Source: Zanthoxylum bungeanum | Lineage: Eukaryota > Streptophyta > Magnoliopsida > Sapindales > Rutaceae | NCBI GenBank assembly: GCA_019454045.1 | Contig: SKCR01001888.1 | Span: 1 to 64,000, forward strand | Direction: 5' to 3' | Length of the DNA: 64,000 nt | In this document: positions 48,594 to 59,702 of the stretch, one piece after another | How the letters are laid out: each line of letters starts with the position of its first letter | How positions within the stretch are numbered: the first letter of the stretch is position 1 | Notes under the pieces: generated by a model | Told to the model about the DNA's origin: nothing | The model's input: the letters and a program-made list of their open reading frames with translations, nothing else | The model's database searches: none | Position numbers and translations under genes: made by a program

Positions 48594-51500
48594 ATGACTG
48601 GAAAGTTAAGCATTAGAGATATTGTCATGGGCGACAACGTCTTTAATGGCAGAAACTTTCAAGACTGGGATATGAATCTCAGAATTATTCTGGGATCCGA
48701 GAAGTTATCTATACTATATAGCGATGATAATGCGACTGCTCGATACGTAATGCTTGCCGCTATGAATCCGTAATTCCGTCGTCAAAATAAGGGGTTGGAT
48801 CCATATGAGATGATGGCGAAGTTGCACGATCTCCACCGATCTAACCTTAGATCGCAAAGATATGAGTTACAAAAGAAGCTTTTCCGGGCTCGAATGTCAG
48901 AGGGTACGTCTGTTGAGCATCATGTCTTAGAGATGATTGCTGATATTGAGCAGCTTGGATAGATGGGCATAGTCTTCGAGGCTGAGACTTCAGTAGATTT
49001 GATCCTACAGTCTCTCCCCGACACTTGGAGTGGGTTCATCATGAACTACAACATGTTGAACCAAGACCAAACTTTTGGAGAGTTGATGTCCACTCTGCGT
49101 GAGGCAGAGAAAATGAGCTCCTTAAGGGCAAGAAGCGCGAGGCGCACTATGCTTCACATCTCAAACTCCGAGGGCTTGGCCAAGGCGACTAGAGGTGTTA
49201 AAAAGAAGAAGCATAAGAAGAAGGGCAAGGCCAAATCGTCAAAGGGTTCTGGGAAACCCAAGGACAAATCCCAAAATGTTTGTCTTCAGTGCGGATAGCG
49301 GGGTCACTGGAAGCGTGACTGCCGTGAGTACAAGGCACTCAGGAAGGAAATCAAGGCGGGCAAGGCACTGGCATCATGTATGTTTGTTATAGAAATAAAC
49401 ATGACTACTTCTAGTCTTAAAAATTGGATTTTTGATTCTGGTTATGGTACTCACATTTGTTCTGATGTGTAGGATCTGCGGATTAGCAGGAGACTGGCTT
49501 CAGGAGAGATTGACCTCCGTGTTGGAAATGGGACACCAGTCGCCGTTTTGGCCGTTGGCACTTTTGTTTTAGAACTGCCCTCGGGGCATGTACTTGAACT
49601 TACAGATTGTTATTATGTACCTAGTTTGACTAGGAATATTATTTATGTATCTATGTTAGCCCAATGTGGGTACACTTTTGTATTCAGAAACACTGGGTGT
49701 TTTATGTTTAAAAATGATATAGAAATTTGCAATGCTCTTGTAAATAATGGTCTTTATATTTTGAATATAAACCAATATCAAAATGTAACAAACAAAAGGC
49801 TTAAAGTAAGTCATAAAGATGAAACTTATATGTGGCATTATCGTCTGGGACACATAAAAAGACTCGCATATCCACACTTTCGAAGAGTGGGTACTTGGAC
49901 GGATTTGATCCAAATTCATATGACGTCTGCGAATCTTGCTTATTAGGCAAAATGCCTAAATCACTTTTTAGCGGTAAATGTGTACATGCCACCGAACTGT
50001 TAGCCCTTGTTCATAGTGATGTTTGTGGGCCCATGTCTAGCCAGGCTAGATGTGGATATGAATACTTCGTAACCTTTACGGATGATGCATCGCGTTATGG
50101 TTATGTGTATCTTATGAGACACAAGTCGGAAAATTTTGAGAAATTCAAAGAGTTTCGACACGAAGTTGAAAAACAGACCGGTAAAAGTATTAAGACATTA
50201 CGGTCGGACCGTGGTGGCGAATACTTGAGCAATGAGTTTCTTGACTACTTGAAAGAATATGGTATTCTTTCACAGTGAACTCCTCCCGGAACATCGCAAT
50301 TAAACGGTGTGTCCAAACAGAGAAACCGAACCTTGTTAGACATGGTAAGGTCTATGATGAGTCGCACTGAGCTACCTATTTCCTTCTGGGGATATGAATT
50401 GAACAGTGAAATACTTATTTTGAATAAGGTTCCCTCAAAGTCTGTTCAACAGACTCCGTATGAAATATGGACAGGAAAGAAACTGGGTTTCTCATTCCTG
50501 AAGATTTGGGGTTGCTGGGCATACGTCAAACGTTTGGAAGGTACCAAACTTGAACCCAAATCGGATAAATGCCTATTTGTAGGATATCCTAGGGAAACCA
50601 AAGGATATTACTTCTATCATCCACAAGAGAACAAAGTATTTGTTGCTCTACATGTGGTTTTCCTTGTGAATGAATTCCTAAATGCAGTGATAAGTGGGAG
50701 GAAATTAGAACTCGATGAAAATCGGAGTGATACTGTTCCTGGCATAGAATCCTCAACGGAACATGAACAGTCCATCAGAGATGTGACTGAACAACAATCT
50801 TCGAATACACAAGGACCGCGTAGGTCGGAGAGAGTCAGAAAACAACCTGAGAGGTATGGGTTTCTGATCTCACCTCATGTGGATATTAATCTTTTTGAGG
50901 AAGACGAGCCGGCTACGTATGAGGAAGCGATACAAGGTATCGACTCCGGTTTATGGCAAGATGCCATGAATTCCGATATGGATTCCATGTATACCAACCA
51001 AGTTTGGACACTGGTTGATGCACCAGAAGGCGTAAAGCCTATTGGTTGCAAATGGATCTTCAAGAGGAAGACCGACATGGATGGAAACGTACAAAGCTAG
51101 GCTTGTAGCGAAGGGGTATCGTCAACGACATGGTGTCGATTATGACGAAACTTTCTCACCCGTTGCTATGATTAAATCCATTCGGATAATGCTTGCTATT
51201 GCTACATATTTTGATTACGAGATATGGCAGATGGACGTCAAAACCGCTTTCCTTAACGGAAACCTGTTGGAGGATGTTTATATGCAACAGCCTGACGGTT
51301 TTGTCGTGTCTAAACATGCAAACAAGGTTTGCAAGTTAAATCGGTCCATTTATGGACTGAAGCAAGCGTCGCGTTCTTGGAACCAACGTTTTGATGAGAT
51401 CATAAAAGAATATGATTTCGTTCAAAACGAAGATGATCCTTGTGTATACAGGAAGGTTAGTGGGAGCGCACTGACTTTCATTGTCCTTTATGTTACGATG

Positions 51501-52416
51501 TATTGGTTATGGGCAATGACATTCCCATGTTAACATCGGTGAAAGCTTGGCTTTCATTAAAATTCTCCATGAAAGATCTGGGAGAAGCAGCCTTTATTCT
51601 GGGAATAAAGATCTACCGGGATAGATCCAGAAAGCTGCTTGGACTCTCCCAGAGCACGTACATTGACAAAGTGTTGAAAATATTCAACATGGATCAGTCA
51701 AAGAGGGGACTGTTTCCAGTGTCACATGGCGTCACTCTATCTAAGGACATGTGTCCTAAAACTCAAGATGAGAGAGACAACATGAGTCGGATACCGTTCG
51801 CCTCGGCATCGGATCGATCATGTATGCCATGATATGTACGCGACATGATGTCTCCTATGCTTTGAGCATGTGTAGTCGCTATCAGGCCGATCCAGGTGAA
51901 GGTCACTGGATAGCGGTTAAGAATATCCTTAAATATCTTAGACGAACTAAGGATGCTTTCTTAATCTATGGAGATGTAGAACTTGAGGTAACTGGGTATA
52001 CCGATGCAAGTTTCCAAACCGATAAAGACGACTGTAAGTCGCAATCTGGGTACGTGTTTTTTTTGAATAACGGAGCAGTGAGCTGGAAATCTTCCAAGCA
52101 AGAGACTGTTGCTGATTCAACAACAGAAGGGGAGTATATCGCTACAGCTGAAGCAGCAAAGGAGGCAGTTTGGATACGAAAATTCCTAATTGGATTAGGA
52201 GTAGTTCCGTTAGTAGCTGAGCCCGTTCCATTGTATTGTGACAATAACGGGGCTATAGCGCAGGCTAAGGAACCGCGGTCTCATCAACGATCCAAGCATG
52301 TTCTTCGACGTTTCCATCTGATTCGTGAGATCATACATCATGGCGATGTGAAGATCGAGAAGGTCGCATCAGATGACAACATTGCAGATCCGCTGACGAA
52401 AGTTATTCCTCAGTAA
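48594..52416 (+). pseudogene. Copia gag-pol polyprotein of internal region 2, recently broken
   Basis: One frame from ATG 48594 holds Gag, zinc knuckle and protease with in-frame stops at 48771, 48960, 49296 (inside the CCHC knuckle) and 49470. The protease motif WIFDSG is near 49430. Integrase follows after a frameshift near 49860: CESCLLGKM, HSDVCGPMS and LRSDRGGEYLS, then a TGA at 50276. Its catalytic Glu position reads Lys (codon 50315, NGVSKQRNRT). RT comes after a frameshift near 51090 (ARLVAKGYRQRHGVDYDETF, IYGLKQASRSW), but YVDD is destroyed by a one-base loss near 51495. Another frameshift lies near 51815. RNase H at 51980-52416 keeps TDAS, EGEYIA and YCDNNGAI. These proteins would package, copy and integrate the element; this copy cannot. 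Confidence 0.92.
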
Positions 52417-52476
52417 AAGTTTGAGCGGCATGTACATAGTTCAGGTGTTAGATTATTGAGTGACTGGCTATAGGCC

Positions 52477-52487
52477 AAGTGGGAGAT
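52477..52487 (+). other. Polypurine tract of the copia element
   Basis: AAGTGGGAGAT directly before the TGTTGG start of the LTR, matching the tract before the LTR at 44623. Confidence 0.8.
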
Positions 52488-53313
52488 TGTTGGACAATTA
52501 TGACCCATAGCGTCACTATTTGTAAGACATTGTGTTTTTGTACAAATTAATTATGTAGCAAAGGAAATTGCCTTTTATCATTTCGTAATTAGATTACTTA
52601 AATGTGTGAATGATGAAAGTCCTTATGATTAGTTCTGGATTGAGATGATATGAGACAATATCAATCCACGACGGTTTAATCATTAAATATCCCTAGTCGT
52701 AGTATTATCGAGACTGGACATCGATAATGCAGAATAGACTAGTATCGCACTTGTGCGTGTTATGGAAGCGTAACAACATTGTTCTCATATATTTAAGTAT
52801 TGGATACTTATGCAAGTGTGGTAGGAGGTTGTGTTTACCGATGGTACGGAAATAGCTTCGCTATGGATAGACCCCTCGGAATCTCATTGGTAGTATGACT
52901 ATGTGTCTATGGGAGTCCGCATCAGGGTAGGTGTATTTGGTCTTAACCTGAGACTTGCATCGCAAGTACTTGCGACAATCAATACGTTTTGGTTTTGGTC
53001 GTCTAGGACTTTAACAGGTTCTGTGTACGCCTCTTCTAGGTTTATTGAGAATCGTAGTGTATTGGGTGTGATATCAAGATGGAAGTATCACTTCAGTCAT
53101 ATGGAGATGATGGTCACGCAGGGATACAGAACTGGTTCTCTAAAGGGTTGCAACCATCGGGATAATATGACTAGGTCATGATTATCCAATAATAAAGAGA
53201 CTAGTTGCTAGTGATCTGATATATGCTTCGTACGGGGCAGACACTATTCCAGCCCCAGGCCCTGCATGTGACATCTGATACTGGATCATAATAGGTAATA
53301 CTACGTACACTAC

Positions 53314-55335
53314 TGACCGGCGTAAATGCACGCGTATAACGCAAGCGCACGTATCGTTCAAGTAGTATAAAAATATCGATCCCACGAGGACTTAATTCCT
53401 ACCGTTGTTACTAATTGTTGATACTATTTATTTACAAATATCTAATTATAGGGAGAAAGTAATTGATTGCTTTTGGTTGGTTGAATGTAGATTTGCTAAT
53501 TAAAATAAAAACAGACTCAAAAGAAAATACTAAGGAAAATAAAAGAAAGACTCAAAGATCTAGGGTCGTGACTCCACACAATATTAATATAAAGATGAAT
53601 TGATTCTCTTATTTATGTGTAATAAATCAGTTTGCTAACTTGGAACACGAAAATATGCAAAAGCCTATGTCGATGGTCAGACACAAATACCCAATATAAC
53701 CCAATTGAACCATATGTCAATGTCAACCAAATTACCTGGATTCATTAAGATTAAGTTCCAATTATGGCAACCCCCGCCTGACAGGTATATGTCTATCCTG
53801 TAAGGAAATCTATTAAAGGGTTATCTATCATCAGAGAAAATCGTGGGCTATTGAATCTAAGGCTGAAACTTAAAATCCCGATGTCTAGTTCATTTTAAGT
53901 TTAGCATATCAATCTTATTGGTGATCAGACAACAAGAAGCATTAAGCTTAAGACTCAATAAACAAACTAAAGAATTACCCAATAAAAAGAAAATCAATTA
54001 TTAAGTGTGTGAATATTGTGTTTCATCACTTCCTTAGAATAAAATAAAATGCTGGGGGTTAGAGGATTCACATTTAATATTTGTTATCTAGGAATCTCAC
54101 TTATTATAATATATAAATTAATTTCTATTCTGCTTTCTCAGGAATTAATAATATTAAACATTTAAAACCAGCTATATAGGCGGTAATTATCTGTCACATA
54201 AAGACCAGCCATATAGGCGGTAAAGTAATTTATATTTAGACCGACCATATAGGCGGTAATAAAGTCTGCAATTAATTAATCCGGTTAAATTATAATTTAT
54301 AAATTATAATTAAGTGAGATTTACCTAGATAATTATATTAAATGTTTCACATTTTACCCCTGCGGTAAATTAACTACAAAACATAAAGTAAAAAGTAAAT
54401 AAAATTTTATTACAAAAAGTATAAGTGCATAATTAAAAATACTAAAAGTAAAAATGCTAAATAGAAATTACAAAAACTAAAACACACAAGATGCAATCCT
54501 TAGAGTCCTTACAAAACTCAAGGAAGGCATGAATTGAATTCTGAAATCGAGCTGAATTTATAGGCGCGGATGGGCTTCCAGCGTCACGACGCCAGTGCTT
54601 TTTGGTCATGGCATGCTGAGGTGATGACACGTGGCGATTCTGGATAAGGTGATAAGGTGACACGTGGCAAGGTGGTTGGAGCTCAATTATTGTGACACGT
54701 GGCGGCTTCTGATTGGTCGGCTCAGATTCTTATCCGCCACGTGTCGATTTCAGATTAGTTTGTCAATAATTGATGCTGGCGTGGCGCTGGCGTGGCGACA
54801 CGTGGCAAAGTGACTGTTGGCACCATAGAAAATCGACATGTGGCACGCTGTGATTGGTTGTTGATGACGTGGCAATGACGTGACATTTTGACTCGGTCAA
54901 CCGGTGATGTGGACAATGACGTGGCTGATAGGTGGAGTGACACATGGTGACACGTGGTGATGGTGACTGTCGGCACCGTAGGATGATGACACGTGGCACG
55001 GCGCACATTAGCAGATCGGCTGTGATGGTGACACGTGGCACGAAGTACATTAGCAAAGTCAAACTTTCTCAGATTCTAACTTGTGGACCCAGCGCACGTT
55101 AGCACTGTTCGGCGACACGACGCCATAGGCTTGAGCGTCGCGATGCAGAAAATTACCAAAATGCTCTTTTTGTCCAATTTTCATTGTTTTGATCCAAATC
55201 ACCTCCAGAATGTCCTGAAACTTTAATTATCTACAAAATAACACAAAACACATCAAAATATTCACAAAACTCAAGAAACTATACAAAATATTAGGTTAAA
55301 TGAATGAGAAATAGTGATATAATTACCACTAATCA
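53314..55335. mobile_element. 2.0-kb TG...CA solo LTR inside LTR A
   Basis: Begins TGACCGGCGTAAATGCACGC and ends CACTAATCA, flanked by ACTAC on both sides (53309-53313, 55336-55340). TG/CA ends and a 5-bp duplication identify a solo LTR; no internal region is present. Early words TATAACGCAAGCGCACGTAT and CGATCCCACGAGGACTTAAT are ones I associate with LTRs of Ty3/gypsy Tat/Athila-type elements (inference). It contains three GGCGGTAA repeats (54175-54260) and a cluster of CACGTGGC motifs (54628-55039). It is related to 59703-61860. Confidence 0.88.
54628..55039. promoter_or_regulatory. Cluster of G-box/ABRE-like CACGTGGC motifs
   Basis: CACGTGGC or its complement occurs at 54628, 54661, 54696, 54736 (reverse), 54799, 54990 and 55032, with CACGTGGT at 54951 and near matches (TGACGTGGC) between. 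Most sit in the larger word GACACGTGGC. CACGTGGC is the core bound by plant bZIP (ABF/ABI5) and some bHLH factors. Whether the cluster works as an enhancer here is unknown. Confidence 0.75.
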
Positions 55336-56452
55336 ACTACGCCTGACATAGATTATATATTTCATTAAGAATATTTCTGGAGAATTGGGTAGGCATGACG
55401 CTTTGCTAAAAGCCAACCTTGTCTCGTAAATCGGTAAGAACGTAGTACTAAGTACGTACGTGTTCGGATAGTCCGACGACCGGATTTACTGCCAACATAT
55501 CCAGGGATCTCTTGGGTCGCTTCTCGAAGATTCACCGATGACGTATGATTCGAACTTTATTAATCTGGGATTAATAGCGGAGAGACTTTATCTGGGATAA
55601 AGTACTATTTGAAGAGAGAGAACGATTAATTTGGAATTAATCGATAAAATAATATATTCGATATATTATACGAAATTGGATTTCGACGCGGAATTAAAAT
55701 TAGATTTTAATTCGGGCTAACGAATTGATTTAGAATTAATTCGCAGGCGACATGAATAGTAATTTTGCTTGGCATAATTATTTAATTGAATTTGATTTAA
55801 TTACGTCGCAATGGAAAATTCGTTAATTCGGAATTAACGAACCCGAGCCCAGAATGTGTTTGCGGGCCCACTTCGATTTTGAATTAAAGTGGGGCCCACA
55901 AGTCACATCGCGAGTCACATCACTTGTCACTTTAGCGATAGATGTCAAGTCACATTTTTGGCGAGTGACATGTAGTCACTATTCATGATGTTGGTTGGTG
56001 TGGACATTTAATGCAATTTTGGAGCCAAAAATTTTGGTTGACTTTTTTAAAGTATATACCAAATTTTTGGTAATTGATTTTATTATATGTTTTTGGAAAA
56101 AAAATAACAAAAGAATTAAAACTCTCTCTCTCCCAAAATAGACCAAAACCGTGAGCCTCTTGGAGAAGGAAGAAGAATTGTTTTTCTTCCTAACTTGCTA
56201 GCACATTCAAGGGATCAATACAAGGTGATAGGGAAACCGAAACTTAGAGCATGGAATCCTTTGGAAGCTTGGAGCTTGTTCATCTTCTTCAACAAAATCT
56301 TGCCTTGGCCGAAAGCATCCACAAGGAGAAATTTTTTGTTGTTCTTCGCATCCAAAAGCCGATCTTTGTAAGTATGATTCCGTCATACTTCTTATGATTA
56401 TTCATTCTTTTCATTGCTTATATTGATCTTGGGACCACCTTAGAAACCAACA

Positions 56453-57400
56453 GCGTCCAGATTATTTCAATCCGTATAAAGATCATTGTAACTTGATTGA
56501 ACACAGTTTACGATCCTTAGATTTATATGCTTCAGGCATTTTTAATCCTTCGGGGATTTTCATGTATATATCAATGTCAAGTGATCCATAAATGTATGTT
56601 GTCACTACGTCCATAAGACACATGTCTAGCCTTTCAGAGACTGCCAAACTGATTAAAAATCGAAACGTAATAATATACATCATAAGAGAATACATATCCT
56701 CATAGTCAATACCTGGTCTCTGCGAGAAACCTTGTGCAACTAATCACGTTTTATATCTAATGATTTCATTATGTTCATTACGTTTTCGTACAAACATCCA
56801 TTTGTAACCAACAGGTTTGACATCTTCAGGTTTATGGAATGCAGGTCAAAATACTTCACGTTTGGCTAAAGAAGTCAATTCTGCTTGAATTGCTTCTTTC
56901 CATTTAGGCCAATCGTGTCTTTGTCTATATTCATCGAAAATTTGAGGTTCAAAATCATTTGTAATTTCAATAGCTACTGTATATGAAAACACATTGTCGA
57001 TGACTATTTCCTTTCTATCCCACAGTTCTCTTGTATAAGTATAATTTGTAGACTTTTCCTCATTTTTGGAATTTTGAACCTCTTCAGGGGCTAATATTTC
57101 TTCAGGGATTATTAGTTCTTCTGGAACTGGGGATTGAGAAGATGTGGGTATAGTCATTGCTCGAGCATTATTTTCAATATGATCTAGATCTCTTATTTTT
57201 CCTCTTTCGGGGAATATTATCTTTAGAACCAAGTGGTCTACCACGTTTCTGATGTGCAATAGACGATTCATTAGCTGCCTTTATACTAGATTGTTCAACA
57301 GGAACAACACCCCAGGCTGGTGTATTAGCAGCTGGTATATAGACTTGGTTACTTTTGCAGCATCTGTAAATGCATCTGGTAATTGATTTGTAATTTATTG
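56453..57400 (-). pseudogene. Copia RT (5' part) and integrase/RT linker of the split element
   Basis: The - strand reads PWPKWKEAIQAELTSLAKRE-type RT start (DWPKWKEAIQAELTSLAK near 56870), then CLMDVVTTYIYGSLDIDIYM and SLYGLKQSG up to the break at the GCGTC duplication. In-frame stops and frame changes occur at about 56846 and 56700. The continuation lies at 35809-34827. The catalytic Asp of the first RT motif is present in LMDVVTTY. Confidence 0.82.
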
Positions 57401-57408
57401 CAAATGGA

Positions 57409-58479
57409 TTATCCTTCGTACTTCTTTTTCACATTGGCTGGAACTTTCCAAGAAAGTTCATGCCTTGCTTCTGGAGGCTCTTTCTTTTCTCCTATTGGTG
57501 AAAAAATTGTCTCATCAAAATGACAATCCACGAAACATGCGGTAAATAGATCACCCATTAAGGGTTCCAAATATCTAATAATGGAAGGTGAATTAAAACA
57601 ATATATATCCCCAAACGACATTGAGGTCCCATCTTTGTGCGTTGTGGGGGTGAAATTGGAACATATACAGCACAACCAAAAGTGCGTAGATGGGAAATAT
57701 CTGGTTGGTGACCAATTAAAAATTGGATTGGAGAATATTGATGATAATGGTCTAAGGCGAATTAATGCAGCCGCATGTAGTATAACATGACCCCATGTAG
57801 AAATTTGTAATTGAGATTGTAACAACAAAGTTCGTGCAATTACCTGAATTCGCTTGATCAATGATTCTGCCAATCCATTTTTTGTATGTACATGTGGAAC
57901 TGGATGTTCAACATCGATTCCAACTGATGTACAATAGTCATCAAATGTCTTGGATGTAAAATCACCAGCATTATCTAATCGTATGGTTTTGATTGGATAA
58001 TCTGGGAATTGTGCCTTTAATCTAATCATCCAGACAAGTAGCTTGGCAAATGTAATGTTACGTGTGGATAACAAACAAACATGTGACCACCGTGCAGATG
58101 CATCAATCAAAACCATAAAGTAACGGAAAGGTCCACTTTGTGGATGAATTGGTCCACAAATGTCTCCTTGAATCCTTTGTAAGAATGATGAGGATTCAAG
58201 GGCAATCTTAGATGGAGATGGGCGTATCACAAGTTTGCCTTGTAAGCAAGCAGTGCAATTGATCTCATCTGTCAATAGAATCTTCTGGTTCTTTAATTTA
58301 TGTCCATTGGAATTTTCAATTATTCTACGCATCATCGTAGCTCCAGGATGACCAAGACGATTATGCCATAACATAAACATCTTTGGATTATTGAACTTCC
58401 GGTTCATCACTACATGACTTTCTATTGCATTTATGATTGTATAATACAATCCAGATGATAAAGCTGGAAGGTTTTCCAA
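57409..58479 (-). pseudogene. Copia integrase (GAG-pre-integrase and catalytic core)
   Basis: A 356-residue open frame. It starts with the HHCC zinc-binding segment LWHNRLGHPG ... CTACLQGK, followed by the retroviral-type core: GDICGPI (first Asp), IRLDNAGDFTS (second Asp) and NGLAESLIKRI (Glu). All three catalytic positions of the D,D-35-E triad are present. After about residue 240 the frame departs from the family near SPTRYFPSTHFW, indicating a small frameshift, and stops enclose it on both sides. Integrase inserts the DNA copy into the genome. It is the best preserved piece of the old element but has no intact neighbours. Confidence 0.88.
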
Positions 58480-58521
58480 TATATATTTCTTACCTGAGTT
58501 ATTTTTGGTAATACATATATA

Positions 58522-58926
58522 TTATATATTGTTTTCATCTAAAGTTTCAATATAATACCCATTTCTGCGAATATCTTTGAAACTTAGCAGATTTCTACTG
58601 GACCTGCCTGAATATAGAGCATTTTCAATGTATAATTTTGTTCCACTTGCTAATAAGATTATGGCTCTTCCAGAGCCTTCAATTAGGTCTACATGACCAG
58701 ATATAATGTTTACATTTCCTTCACGTAATTTTACGTCCAATAAATATTTTCTATATCGAAGGATAGTGTGTGTGGTTTCACTATCAGCCAAACATACAAC
58801 CCCACATTTATTTTCCAGAACAGATAATTTATTTGTAGGATCTATAGCTTTGTAAGCAAATTTCATGTTAGAAATCAAGTAAAAGTTATGAAACCAAGTA
58901 AAAGTTCGTGATAAAATAAAGTACAT
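58522..58926 (-). pseudogene. Copia protease region
   Basis: Contains GVVCLADSETTHTILR, where the aspartic protease motif is expected as D-S/T-G/A; here it reads ADSET, as in related copia elements with D-S-A/G variants. It continues with GSGRAIILLASGTKLYIENA and SSRNLLSFKDIRRNGYYIET, typical of the protease-to-integrase part. A stop near 58520 separates it from integrase. Protease would cut the polyprotein. Confidence 0.75.
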
Positions 58927-59029
58927 CTGATGTGATAAAAATTATTCAAATAAAACTTTAATAAAATGCTAAATAAAATTCAATATTCCTAAACCATTCA
59001 TAAAATAAAGATAAAATTTAAAGTTTAGT

Positions 59030-59697
59030 CACGATGGACATTTCCATCGCCAATCAGGTGATCAATCCTTCCTTCTGGGTCCTCGAAGAAATTGGAGACA
59101 TCAAGATGAGTGAGATCTACTGGATCCGAGTCATCGATAAAGTTAGCTTCAATCTCATTTCCTTTCATTTTCTTGGATGCTTGGTATGGATCTACTAAAT
59201 GGTCATATGCACGATAGATACGTGACCAATGTCCCTTTCCTCCACATCGATAAGAAATTTGATCATTATCATTTTTCGTAGATTTCTTTTCTACACCATA
59301 TTCTTTATTATCTCTTTTATAGACATTCCACTTCTAGTGTTGTCCATCCTTTTTGTTTTGTATTCCTGAGTTATTATGACCACCACGGGGGCGATAACCA
59401 CGCCTTCCATGTCTTATTTTACCTCCCCGACCATGTCCATTATTTTTATGTGTATTTGCAATCACTTCTGGGAATGGCTTAGATCTAGTTGGTCGTGATT
59501 CATGATTTTTCATTAGTAGCTTAATGTTTTGTTCAGTAACTATGAGGCAAGATATCAAATCTGAGTATTTTCTGAAGCGACGCTCCCGATATTGTTGTTG
59601 CAGAATCATATTTGACGCATGAAATGTAGTGAGTGTTCTTTCAAGCATGTCTTCTTCAATGATATTATCACACACAATTTCAACTGTGAGGTGATGC
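59030..59697 (-). pseudogene. Copia gag, C-terminal part, with broken zinc knuckle
   Basis: Includes IIEEDMLERTLTTFHASNMI, LQQQYRERRF, a basic RGG-like stretch (HGRGGKIRHGRRGYRPRGG) and then the zinc-knuckle position reading SYRCGGKGHWSRIY (about 59280-59240). Two of the four metal ligands are lost: the first Cys is Ser and the last Cys is Tyr. A stop follows DGQH near 59334. The N-terminal part lies at 61866-62227 beyond the inserted solo LTR. Confidence 0.82.
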
Positions 59698-59702
59698 GAA
59701 AC

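Larger units (their letters stand above)
35810..56452 (+). mobile_element. 20.6-kb composite copia insertion (three full LTRs, one truncated LTR, two internal regions)
   Basis: It starts TGTTGGACAATTATGACC and ends GAAACCAACA, and is flanked by GCGTC on both sides (35805-35809, 56453-56457), within the RT gene of the older minus-strand copia. Order: LTR A (35810-37743), mosaic filler (37744-37801), truncated LTR B (37802-38716), internal 1 (38717-44622), LTR B (44623-46605), internal 2 (46606-52487), LTR A (52488-56452, itself carrying a 2.0-kb solo LTR). Both internal regions encode the same copia family, number 1 much more decayed. The outer A LTRs and TSD show that a single A element was the original insertion. 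Confidence 0.85.
52488..56452 (+). repeat. LTR A, right copy, interrupted by a solo LTR
   Basis: Matches 35810-37743 once 53314-55335 and one ACTAC are removed (1938 bp). Its end at 56452 is followed by the GCGTC target duplication and the continuing minus-strand RT gene. Confidence 0.92.
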
